In this document: one piece after another, positions 1 to 9,665 of the stretch
Layout: each line of letters begins with the position of its first letter
Position numbering within the stretch: position 1 is the stretch's first letter
Assembly: GCA_032173965.1 (NCBI GenBank)
Contig: CM063284.1
Span: 135,383,625-135,447,624, forward strand
Length of the DNA stretch: 64,000 bases
Direction: 5' to 3'
DNA from: Sitta carolinensis
Lineage: Eukaryota; Chordata; Aves; Passeriformes; Sittidae
Notes under the pieces: generated by a model
Database searches by the model: none
The model's input: the letters and a program-made list of their open reading frames with translations, nothing else
Told to the model about the DNA's origin: nothing
Program-made: the position numbers and the translations under genes

Positions 1-1079
1 AGCAGGAGAGGCCAATCATAATGATGTTACCCAATGCAAGCAGCCCAGTTTCCCAGCATTCAGGATTATCTCACTGGTACTTGTTCTGGAGAGGATAAAG
101 AGTATGAAGGAAAGCAGAGAGCAGAATATGAACAATGTAGATTTTTTTGACATGGGCGATAGCTACAGAATTCCCAGCTGAGAGGAAACACTTCAAATGC
201 ATTAAATGGAACAAACCCAAAAACACTGAAAATGTTCTTCTAAAACCTGGTGAAAGACAACATGAAGTTGTATTTCAGTTGAAACTATAGGAAATATAAT
301 CATGCCATGACTATGTCAACCTATCACAGCTCTGACAAGCTCAGATTTTGCAAAAAAACTAATGCTTAAAATCTTTCTGTTTTCTCTGAAAGAGAGTCGG
401 AATGTCGACTACTTTCTCCTACAGGACCAATAGATTATATATCTGTATTAATACATGCATTTTTCAGGAATTAAGCAAAATACTGATGGAATATTTTGAT
501 AGCAAGACTGCCATATTTGGCTTCCATCTGTCTAGGTCCTTGCAGTCCCTAAAATCTTCTTTACATTCAGTCTGTTTAGTCACTCATTCCCAGCAGCTAA
601 GAATTAGGTACTGGGTGACAGATATAGCAGAGAAAAGGGCAGGAATAAGCCACCAGGAATCTGAGGTATAGAGGTAAATAAACAGCAGTGCAGACATGGA
701 AAGGGAGACGCACAGAGAGACAGTCTGGAATTAGGAATTGCAAATATTTCTATTTAAGAAGGTGATTTATAAATAAAATATCTCTTATATTTTATAGTGT
801 ACTTTTCTCCCCACACCTATTATTTATTTTTGCAAACAGCTTCTGGTTTCACATTCCCTATGTGTATACAAGGCAGAGACTTGGCTTTCTGTGACATTCT
901 GGCAGCATCCCCATAATATCAAAATTCATCATTAACTAACTAGAAACCTCAATCAACTGGTCAAAATTATTTTAAGAGACCAATCAGCTTCTTCCCAACT
1001 GTATATGTCATTTTTAATTAGGAAACAAGAAGCCAGACAACACAAATAAATAGCAGTGAGGCAAGAGGCTAGCTATGGT
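1..1079. other. AT-rich sequence, nothing recognised
   Basis: No recognisable coding region, RNA gene or retroelement. The longest open frame (402-671, plus) has no supporting splice sites or family resemblance and is the length expected by chance. Confidence 0.6.
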
Positions 1080-1084
1080 TTGTG

Positions 1085-1175
1085 AGCAGCTTTCCGTGGA
1101 ATCGCACCAGCAAGGCACGCCAGCTGCACGGCGCTAAATAGCCTCACTGCAGCCACGTGTCCCACGTCTTGGATG
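1085..1175. promoter_or_regulatory. Small CpG-containing patch with an E-box (possible regulatory element)
   Basis: In a neighbourhood almost free of CpG, this 90-base stretch carries several CpGs and a perfect palindromic E-box, CACGTG, at 1154-1159, followed closely by CCCACGTC. CACGTG is the core bound by bHLH-leucine-zipper factors such as USF, MYC and CLOCK. No TATA box or transcript structure is visible. It may be a small enhancer or simply a less decayed piece of older sequence. The regulatory role is inference from motif content only. Confidence 0.2.
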
Positions 1176-1180
1176 AAACA

Positions 1181-4100
1181 TGGGATGCACTCATCCTATA
1201 CTTAGACAGCAAGCTGTCATAATTTTATGTGGGAGAAACATTTATCAAAAATTGGCTCTGATTAATTGGCCTGCTAGACTCCAGTCATTAATAGAAGTCA
1301 GAGACAGTATTTTTGAACAGCTGGAAAACAGAGATAGGAATCCATGTCCTGGAGACTAGGGTATTCCTAGTACCAAGTACCATTGTACTGCATATCTCTA
1401 ACCAGTGTCCCCATGTCACACTGCAGCCACAGGGAAGGAGTGCTACCTTCCCTTCAGAGATTCTCTCTAGCCCTTTTGTACAACCTGCTCTGACACACAT
1501 GCCCAATGTTGGGTGTAAAACTCACTCCACAGGATGCTGTAGGATTGTGGTTCCCTGCAGAAAGCAGGAAGTGAGCCACACTGTTTGTGATTGGAACCTA
1601 TAGAAGGTGGCCAGAATATAGGTCCCATGCTTCTATTCATACTGAAATTCTCAAAATGCCCAATCACTATAACCTTAAAAATTGAGAAAATGGAACTCCA
1701 AATACCTTTTGTTTCCTCTAGTGCCAGTAATCATATATATGCTGTAGCAACTGTATTGAATACAAACATGTTTAAAGTATAATGAGATTTGCAGCCAGTT
1801 CTTCAGCCACCTCTGTGAACACAGTACAGTGTACAACCTGTGACGCCCCAGAAATACTTCTGCTGCTCCTGCTGTATCCCTTGGAAAACCGGCTCTGAAA
1901 AATGAGCACCAGAGGCAAGACTGTCTTCAGGACCATGTGTGCTTGGCACAGGTCACTGGAGCACCAGTAGACTGAGACCTTCATTGCAGCTAATATTATA
2001 TGAATAGAACACAAAATCATTTGAATCACAATATTTAAAAAGTATCTTTTTTTTTTTTTCTCTGTGTGCAGCATTTACTGTATATTTCACATACATTAAC
2101 ACAGGGTACTCAAATGACCTTAAAAAAGTGCCTCAAATAGCATGTCAGATGAACTCTTAATTCACTTCAGTCATCATAAACCAATCAGCACACTACTAGA
2201 GATTTAACTACTGTATACCAATAAAAATGTTGTTTAAACTGTTAACTGCCTGTTTAAAGCAGTAATTAATCCCCAAGATCAACACCTTCGAAATTACTGC
2301 CATAGGGCATAAATAAATATTAACCTTAGTTCTTAGGAAGTGTTGGCTCATGACCTGGAAAGGGATTACTCTTGGTACTTTAGGGTTGTCTCCCCTGTTT
2401 TGCCACTGAAATATTGTATAATTCTTAGAAGAAAAAATATGTCAAAACCACTACTATTTTTAGCATCCTTGATGTAACATTCTTACTCAGAATGCAGAGT
2501 TTTCTAACTGCAACTTTCTCTGCGTATTTCCTGTGAAATAATTAAACCCCATCCTTTCAATTAGGTAAAAATAATCTTGGTGAAATGGTGAAGAATGGGT
2601 GGGACATGACTTGAAGAAATTCACATTTTTCCTTCTAAAAGGATGACCATCTCTCTCCTGTTTGGAGACTGTACTCAGCAGATGCCCACTGAACATTTAA
2701 CAGCCATGCATGACCAGGTAGGTCCCAGAGCAAGAGCCAGGTTTGTGGCACTGAGTTAACTTGAGCTGTAGCTGCTGGAACAAGAGAGCAGCAGGCAGAG
2801 AAGAAAGAAGTATCCAAGTATTACTGTTGGTAAAGTATTTTACATTCCTTGTATAAAAAGTAAAAAAAAACAGGTGTTTATATAACATCATGTATTCAGT
2901 CATTTCAGTAATTTATACAACAATATTATTTACTTTATTAAAAGTACCATCTGGCCAATAATATTTTTATATAGAAAATCATTATTTTAAAACAAGTGGC
3001 TAAATGAGGACAAATTTAACTATCAAAATTCTAAGTACAGCTTTGAAGATGTAAACCAGATCCAAGCAAGCTGGCCTCTGTGGAGACTTTCTGCATGATA
3101 AAATCTTGCTCTTTAGATTCTGAAGTGTATAAAAGAAATATCCTGTACAGAGATTTTTCATTCCCTACCTGGCATGGCATTATATAAGTGGCTGGGACCA
3201 CTAATAAGGGATGAAATGCAGAGTACAGTGACATCTGATGTGGCTCTGCCAACTCCACACTTAATTTATCTGCTTCTGCAAGTTCTCTATTGCTCATTTG
3301 GTATTTTAAATATTTTTTTTTTTTTTTTATAAATATGGAACCATCACTCTGAATGCTGCTATAGGCAACAAGCAAGTATAAACTCACCATTCCTAAAATA
3401 CACTTTAAGGCAGTTGGACGTGCTAAGCAAGGCTGTGCATCTGAAGGCACTCTCTGTGCACCCCTATGGAGGCAGGGAGGCTGTCAGGCTTTGTCTAATA
3501 CAGTAGAAGAAGACAGAAAGGTCTATAGGAACTGAGGAATGCAGGGGAAGTTGTAATGCCATTATCATATTGCCATCATGTTTTGTGCTTTCCATTTTCA
3601 TCCTACCTGTGACAGGCAAGATTTTATATTTTCAACAGCATAAGAAAGGTCTTGAAGACTTGAATGGAAACATAAGCAAATATAATTCAGAGCAGAAGTG
3701 ATATTAAATACTCTAAAGCAAGGCAATCTCTCAATTAATAAATGTGAAGGAAACAAGACATCATTATATTTTTATATATATTTGTATGAAATTATTATTT
3801 AAGATTATCCCATTCTGTTTTCTGCAACACTTTCAAAGTTTAAACTATTCCCCAGTCTTTCTCAGTGTATCCTTCTGCCACAGCATTTACCAGAATTTGG
3901 TCCTACGAAGTGTATCATTCCTAAAAGTGCAGGACCTGAGAAGAAAGGGGGAATCTAAAACTTGAAGAAGCACAGGAATATTTGCTTATAGACTCTTAAT
4001 AGACAAAGTCTTACACTAATACTTTTTATCGTGTTTTTTTCAATTAGTACATGATTAAAACATTTAGTTGAGAATATCATGCAAAGATGAGAAGTGTGTT

Positions 4101-4496
4101 CACTGTTGCATCAGAGATTAGACAAAACAAAGAATATTTGAATTCAGTAGACAGATCAGTACTGATGGAAAGATTTCAGCTGCACAGTGCAGCCTTCTTT
4201 ATTGACATGATGTAAAAGACTCAGCTCAGACTGTGATCCACATAATTTCAAGAAAGACAACCATATGGTATCCAGACAGCTCTCAATCTTCTCTGAGTCA
4301 CTTTTCAGTCAAACCACAGTGATGCAAGGGGCTTGAGAAGCAAGTTTGAAGCTTCCTGTACTAAAGGGCTTAGAATGCCTTGGCAACACAGGCTGCTGCA
4401 AATTGGATCTTCCTCTGCACACTGACAAAATTTCATGACAAGCTCAAGATCTTGGTCCATTTGACTAATGCGCTGTATAAACATTGCCCAAGATTT
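1181..4496. other. AT-rich unique sequence, no gene recognised
   Basis: Only T or A homopolymer runs (for example near 2047-2060 and 3314-3330) and short chance open frames. The minus frame at 3031-3450 (139 codons) reads through a long T tract as polylysine, which argues against coding. A pyrimidine- and GT-rich stretch near 4690-4790 is low complexity. Confidence 0.6.
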
Positions 4497-4523
4497 CTAA
4501 TTGATCTCCTAAAGATCAATTAG
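4497..4523. repeat. Perfect 11-bp inverted repeat (hairpin)
   Basis: Arm CTAATTGATCT at 4497-4507 is exactly complementary to AGATCAATTAG at 4513-4523, separated by the five bases CCTAA. The stem is AT-rich. It would form a short cruciform or RNA hairpin, too short for a typical microRNA precursor. No neighbouring element explains it. Confidence 0.8.
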
Positions 4524-5745
4524 GGTGATAAACATCTTCAAGTGTAAAGGAGTTCAAAATAAAAAGATCTTCTTTTCAGGGAAAGAAGCTGGTTGTGTTT
4601 AGATGGAAAGTACCTTACAAGTTTCTAATTCCAGAGGGAAGGCACATTTGTCTACAAAGTATTTAAGTAACATAAATACGTACATGGCCTTTTTCTTTGG
4701 TTTTGGTTTTATTTTCATTGGGTTGTTTCATTGGTTGATTTTTTGTTTGTTGGTTTGAGGTGGTTTTTTGTTTATTTGTTATGCTTTAAAACCTACTTAT
4801 TTGTCAAAAGCCCTGTGCAAATGCTACTTATATGTGACAAAGGTAGGAGACAAGTATTACAATTACCCAGTCTAAACAACACTAATGATATGGAACACGC
4901 CTTAAGAAAGGAGAAAGAAACAACTAACAGAAAGGAAATATAACTAGGCTGTGATTTTGTGATAGGTTCTGTTATAATCAATTAGTGTATTTTCATATAC
5001 ATAAATATTTCCTCAGATGAGATAAAAATAGAAGCGTTAGATGAAATTGGAGGTCAGGAAGCTACTGGGAAGTTGAGGTGAGATTCATGTCTAATTTCCC
5101 ATTGCTGGGAGACTTCTACTGGTTTGGATTTATAAAAGGAGAAGAGTTTTTGGAAGTATGTTACCTGTGCATATTAGCATCTCTACATGCAGATGAATCT
5201 TATAGCAAAGTAGTTCTCATTAATGTTAAATCACAACTGCCCTTTTTTTACAGAAGGGTAAAAGAAAACTGAAGTGAGAATATGATGCTTGTGAGTAGGT
5301 CAGCCTAGGAATAAAACATGTGCTTTGTCACACAAGAGTATACCTTAACTCTTTTCTAAGCAATAAACATAGAAGTTTCAAGCTAAACTGATTATGATGG
5401 GAAAATCATTATTTGAATCCAAACAAAAAGAGAAATCCAATAACAGAAAGCTGCAGTCCATTGTTTATCTCTTCAGCTTTATGCTACTGCTCTATATTTA
5501 GGCATTGCTCTGATTTAGTAAGAATGATTTTTCTGTGCTACTAACCAAAGAAAACGACAAAGATCACCCGTGATGGGACCTCTTACACAGATTCTACTAT
5601 TACTAAAAAAAAAACATCATTAAGTAGTTAAAAAAAAAAGATAAAGATAAGTGAGCTGCATTTAGGAGATACAAAATTGAACAAGATACTCATTACAAAA
5701 TCTTTCATGTTCATAGAAGATTTAAGTAATGCAGTGGAGGCATAT
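4524..5745. other. AT-rich sequence, no gene recognised
   Basis: Contains A runs near 5605-5640 and short open frames without splice or family support. Nothing else is identifiable. Confidence 0.6.
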
Positions 5746-5811
5746 TTAAATTTTACACTTGAAGAAAATAATTCGAATTAAATTTTACACTTGAAGAAAA
5801 TAATTCGAATT
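5746..5811. repeat. 32-bp exact tandem duplication
   Basis: The segment beginning TTAAATTTTACACTTGAAG at 5746 is repeated exactly from 5778, giving two adjacent copies with a 32-base period. They differ only at the outer edge, where TTA is followed by A in one copy and G in the other. The identity between copies points to a recent duplication in this lineage, or a very recent replication slip. Confidence 0.9.
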
Positions 5812-5996
5812 AGAATTTTGGCTACCTCAAAAACATTAATTTCACTTCCTATGCACTTATCTATACAGGCTTCTGGAAGACATTTCAAACCAAAGGAAGT
5901 CCCAGTTAGACTTTTGCAGCAAAGCAAAGTCTAGATTGTCAGAAGTTAGTTTGATCTCTACAGCACTGTCACTTAGTACGTTTTCGCTATATAATT

Positions 5997-6425
5997 GAAT
6001 CATAGAATCGTTTTGGTTGGAAGAAAACCCTCTAGGAAAGTAAACTTATCCCCACACCGACAAGTCGACGACTAAACCACGTCCCTGCTTGTCCTGTCCA
6101 CACGTCTTTTGTACACATCCAGGGTTGGTGGCTGAGTCACTTCCCCGGGCCGCCTGTTCCAACGCTTGACACTATTTTCATGAGGAAAGTTTACTTAACA
6201 TCCAATCTAAACCTTCACTGGTGCAACATTAAACCATTTCCTCTCATCCTATTTCTTGTTACCTGGGAGAAGAAACTGAGTCCCACCTCTCTACAACCTC
6301 CATTCAGGTAGATAAAGACAGCAATGAGACCCCCTTTGGATCTGCTTTTCTCCAGACTAAACACCCCCAGCTCCCTCAGCCACTCCCCATGAGACCCGAA
6401 ACAGATGCTTGAAATTCCTGTTATA
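5997..6425 (-). mobile_element. CR1 LINE, 3' end fragment
   Basis: Read on the minus strand this is the 3' end of a CR1 non-LTR retrotransposon. The plus strand opens with AATCATAGAATCGTTTTGG, the complement of the CR1 tail ATTCTATGATT. It then shows family landmarks in order: GGTTGGAAG, ACCACGTCCCTG, CGCCTGTTCCAACGCTTGACA, ATCCAATCTAAACCTTC, CTTGTTACCTGGGAGAAGA, CTACAACCTCC and TTCTCCAGACTAAAC. It is 5'-truncated, as is usual for CR1, and has lost the coding region, so it is not mobile. Its inner end lies directly against the CpG-rich minisatellite island. The inner boundary is uncertain by about 30 bases. Confidence 0.93.
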
Positions 6426-6579
6426 CCCCGATCCAAGAAGGTGGGGTGTTTGTTGGTTTATTTAGGGATGTTAGCAGGACAGTGACAAAGCGCCTCTTTC
6501 CCACGGCGTGGGCAGCACCCAGGGCCGATTAGCTGCGATAAGGCTCTTCGGTGCCGACGTGCCCCCGGAGCCGCCACTC

Positions 6580-7115
6580 CCCCGCGCAGTCCCGGAGCCC
6601 CCTTTTCCCCCCGCACCCGGTCCCGACTTTCCCTCCGCTCTCCCGGAGCCCACTCTCTCCCAGCGCTCCCGGCCCCGCCTTTCCCCCGCTCTCCCGGTGC
6701 CCCCCCTTTCCCCCCGCTCTCCCGGTGCTCCGGCTTTCCCCCCGTTCTCCCGGTGCCCCTCCTTTCCCCCCGCTCTCCCGGTGCCCCCCCTTTCCCCCCG
6801 TTCTCCCGGTGCCCTCCCTTTCCCCCCGTTCTCCCGGTGCCCCCCCTTTCCCCCCGTTCTCCCGGTGCCCTTCCTTACCCCCGCTCTCCCGGTGCCCCCC
6901 CTTTCCCCCCGCTCTCCCGGTGCCCCTCCTTTCCCCCCGCTCTCCCGGTGCCCCCCCTTTCCCCCCGTTCTCCCGGTGCCCTCCCTTTCCCCCGTCTCCG
7001 TGCCCCCCCTTTCCCCCCCTCCCGGTGCCCCCCCTTTCCCCCCGTTCTCCCGGTGCCCTCCTTTCCCCCGTTCTCCGTGCCCCCCTTCCCCCGCTCCCCA
7101 GTGCCCGCCTTTCCC
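6580..7115. repeat. 28-bp C-rich minisatellite, G-quadruplex-prone on minus strand
   Basis: About 18 head-to-tail units. The period is exactly 28 bases in the core (unit starts at 6688, 6716, 6744, 6772, 6800, 6828), with shorter or degenerate units at both ends. Each unit is CTCCCGGTGC, a C run, TTT, a second C run of about six, then GC or GTT. On the minus strand this gives G6-AAA-G7-CACC-G3-AGAAC-G6, which satisfies the canonical G-quadruplex pattern in nearly every unit. Because 28 is not a multiple of three and the unit has no stop codons, several overlapping open frames of up to 308 codons arise. They are compositional and not evidence of a gene. Confidence 0.93.
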
Positions 7116-7144
7116 GCATCGCGTTCCGTCCCGGCGCGGAGCGC

Positions 7145-7163
7145 TGGCGCCCCCTGCCGGCCG
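7145..7163 (-). promoter_or_regulatory. CTCF-like binding site
   Basis: TGGCGCCCCCTGCCGGCCG matches the reverse complement of the vertebrate CTCF core motif (centred on CCCCCTG with flanking GCG and GGCC) at about 15 of 19 positions, as recalled from the published matrix. CTCF is the main vertebrate insulator and loop-anchor protein. The site lies in the CpG-dense unique segment right beside the minisatellite, with an Sp1 box 18 bases further on. The match is by eye; occupancy is unknown. Confidence 0.45.
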
Positions 7164-7435
7164 CGCCGCGCACTGCCGGAGGGCGGGGGTGCGGCCGGGC
7201 ACGACCGGGCAAAGCGATCCTGGCGAGAGGCAAACCCCTGCGTCTTGTAACGGAGGGCTTGCGGACAGTGCTTTGAGATGCTCCACAGAATCCGCAGGTT
7301 CTGTAGCCCAGCTAACCACATCCGCCGCCTGCAAATGTAGCTGCTGCGCCAAAAGAGTGAGAACACGGAGCCCAGGACAGTGTGGGCACGGGGCACGGAG
7401 GCAGAGTCCCGTCCCGCGCTTAACCCTTCCTTGAG

Positions 7436-7729
7436 TTAAGGTAACAACTGTACTCTAGGGTCTTGTAAGCCAATTCCTGACTAGCTGCATATATCACTAG
7501 CAGATCACTAGTGAAAATATATCCTTTTAATGACCTGCAAAGTGCATAGGAAATAATTCTTTTGCTGCGTATTTCCCCTAATTTTCACTCATTTTCTAAA
7601 CAAAGTTTTAAAAATTAATAGAGATTTATATTCAGGTTGCCACTGAAACCTACATGTTGGCTTGCAACTCATTGGAGTTTTCTACACGTAATTTCCAGCT
7701 AAGAGATGCTACTGATTGAAGTGGTTATG
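7436..7729. other. AT-rich spacer, nothing recognised
   Basis: Composition drops back to the AT-rich background between the island and the next CR1 fragment. No motif or open frame stands out. Confidence 0.6.
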
Positions 7730-7900
7730 CTCAGAGAATTCTGTAGATGCCCCAACCCTGATATTGTTCAAAATCAGGATGGATGAGGCTTTGACCAACC
7801 TGGCCTAGTGGAAGATGTCATTGACCATGGAAGAGAGGCTGGAACTAGATCTTTAGGGTCCCTTTTTCTCAACACATTCTGTGATTCTGTGAAATTCTGT
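7730..7900 (+). mobile_element. CR1 LINE, extreme 3' end
   Basis: Plus-strand CR1 tail. Landmarks in order: GATGCCCCAACCCTG, TTCAAAATCAGGATGGATGAG, GGCTTTGACCAACCTGG, CTAGTGGAAGATGTC, GGCTGGAACTAGATC and TTTAGGGTCCC. It ends in the diverged tail ATTCTGTGATTCTGTG, which is the octamer-type 3' end that CR1 uses for priming. Only about 170 bases survive, all 3' of the coding region. Its orientation is opposite to the CR1 on the other side of the CpG island, so the island is bracketed by inverted CR1 pieces. Confidence 0.9.
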
Positions 7901-9339
7901 AAAAGCTTCTCACTTCTATTATTTTCACACTATTACATACTTCATTATCAAAAGTATTACATCTATTGTTCCCTCCACAATATTCAAAGCAGAAAATTTT
8001 CTAAAAGTTCAAATTAATCATTATACCAGAATGTGATTTCATGATTAGAGGCTGTCTTAACAGATATATTCTTCATAAGTGAAGCAAAAAAATACAAAAC
8101 CTAAGCCTCTCACTTAGTCCAGGCAATGTCATATTTCTGGCATTAGCAAAGGCTTTTGTGTTAAAAATGCCCTGTACAAATGGCAAATCAGTTTCACAGC
8201 ACGGGGGGAAAGCCTTAAGGCATTAAAGTTAATGAAAATTTTTCCATTAAAATAGGATTTTGCCTAAAAATATTTATGCTCCTTTTTCAGTAACTCTCTG
8301 TACAATCTTACAACACACTCTACTGCAGCCTTGGTAAAAGGATCTGGGCTTGGACCCAAGCCTCAATCCCTTATCAGACTAATTCTACTTGTTTCAGTCA
8401 GCTGTAAACAATTGATACCATCACTGAAAAGTGCAAGAAATCTGTTATAAATAATATTTCTGTCCTTGGAGAAATGTCATTCTCCCCTTTACACATAACG
8501 CTGACCTATATGTAATCTTAAACTCCGTGCAGTGACATTAGCACTTCAGAGTGCTCAAAACTCAGAGCCCATACTGCTGTGTGTGGTTTGTGACAGACAC
8601 ATGCAGTCCTTCCTAAAGAAAGAAAGGTCTCATGCTCCAGTTCTGTGGCACCACACGCCTACACAGGTCACCAGTGAAGACACATGAGTTGTGGGTGTTT
8701 GTGAACAAGAACTGGCCCAAACGGACGGATTGCTTCAGACTGGCTGAAAGTAGTTGAGCAACAGCAGAGAACTCTTAATGTCCTTACAATATTACAATGG
8801 CAGCATTCATGCACACTTGTGCAGTATCCTGCTATGGCTTCTTTATTCTTGTAACTCACATAAAGATTCAAAAATCTTTTTACTACAATGGTTTATATTT
8901 TCTATCAGGTGCAAAATGAAACAAAATTAGTCACTGAGAGCAAAAGCAGAAACAGGGTAAATTGTATTTAGATATTTATGACCTGGTAGCTTTAATGCTA
9001 CCTGAAATGCTCAAATAAGCAATGGTGCTGGTGCTAATGTAAAGTTGCACCAGGAAAACCTTCACAAATACGAGTGAGAGAGGATGTGTGTGTCTGAAGG
9101 GTATGGGTATGCCAGTATGATTTGCTATGTAAAGCAAATGAACCAAGAGCCAAAATAGCTGCTTCTTAATAGTGTAGGGAACCACATGCCAGGTCCGCTT
9201 GCATCATAAGGAATTTCAAATCTTTCAGTGTAATTTAGAAGAGAAAGTAAACAACAATTTGCTTGTATGAAGGACTCGTAATGAAGAAAAGCTCTATAGT
9301 GTAGGCTACAGATCTTCTGACACTTAGTTCTGTGCGTTT
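7901..9339. other. AT-rich sequence, no gene recognised
   Basis: Short chance open frames only. No repeat family, splice-site pair or RNA gene was identified. Confidence 0.6.
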
Positions 9340-9665
9340 TTCATGAATCACAGAATATGCTGAGCCTCCTGCCATTTCCTCAAGTCCTGCCACCAGTCTC
9401 AAAAGTAAAGAGATTGGTTCCTGCCCCTCCTCCTCCCTTCATGAGGAAGTTGCAAATGCAATGAGGTCTTCCCTCAGTCTTCCCTTCTCCAGGCTGAACA
9501 GACCAAGTGACCTCAGCTGCTCCTCATACATCTTCCCTTCACAGCCCTTCACCATCTTTGTTGCCCTCTTTTGAATGCTCCCTTATAGTTTAATGTTTTT
9601 CTTTTACTGTGGTACCCAAAACTGCACACAGGATGCAAGGTGAGGCCACCCAGGGCATTACTCAA
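9340..9665 (-). mobile_element. CR1 LINE fragment
   Basis: Minus-strand CR1. On the plus strand it begins with ATGAATCACAGAATATG, a diverged copy of the complemented CR1 tail. It then jumps to the internal 3' region: CTTCCCTTCTCCAGGCTGAA, GACCTCAGCTGCTCCTCATA, CCCTTCACCATCTTTGTTGC and CCAAAACTGCACACAGGATG followed by GGTGAGGCCACC. The first 80 bases match less well, which suggests an internal deletion. Truncated and non-functional. Confidence 0.85.

Larger units (their letters stand above)
6440..7435. promoter_or_regulatory. CpG island-like block containing a minisatellite
   Basis: A sharp 1-kb island of very GC- and CpG-rich DNA inside AT-rich flanks. From left to right it holds a unique stretch with CpGs (6490-6580), a C-rich minisatellite (6580-7115), and a unique CpG-dense segment (7116-7235) with a CTCF-like site and an Sp1 box GGGCGGGG at 7181-7188. 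The CpG density then falls away to about 7430. On the minus strand an AATAAA lies at the left edge (plus TTTATT near 6457-6463), so a minus-strand transcript starting near 7400 could end there. No TATA box and no ATG-initiated convincing protein are seen. It may be an orphan CpG island promoter, an insulator, or a GC-rich retroelement remnant. Confidence 0.5.

Noticed and set aside
6471..7434. Overlapping open frames of 165-308 codons on both strands, collagen- or proline-rich
   Set aside because: They come from a stop-free 28-bp repeat that reads openly in every frame. The longest minus frame begins at a non-ATG codon, and no conserved domain or splice structure is present.
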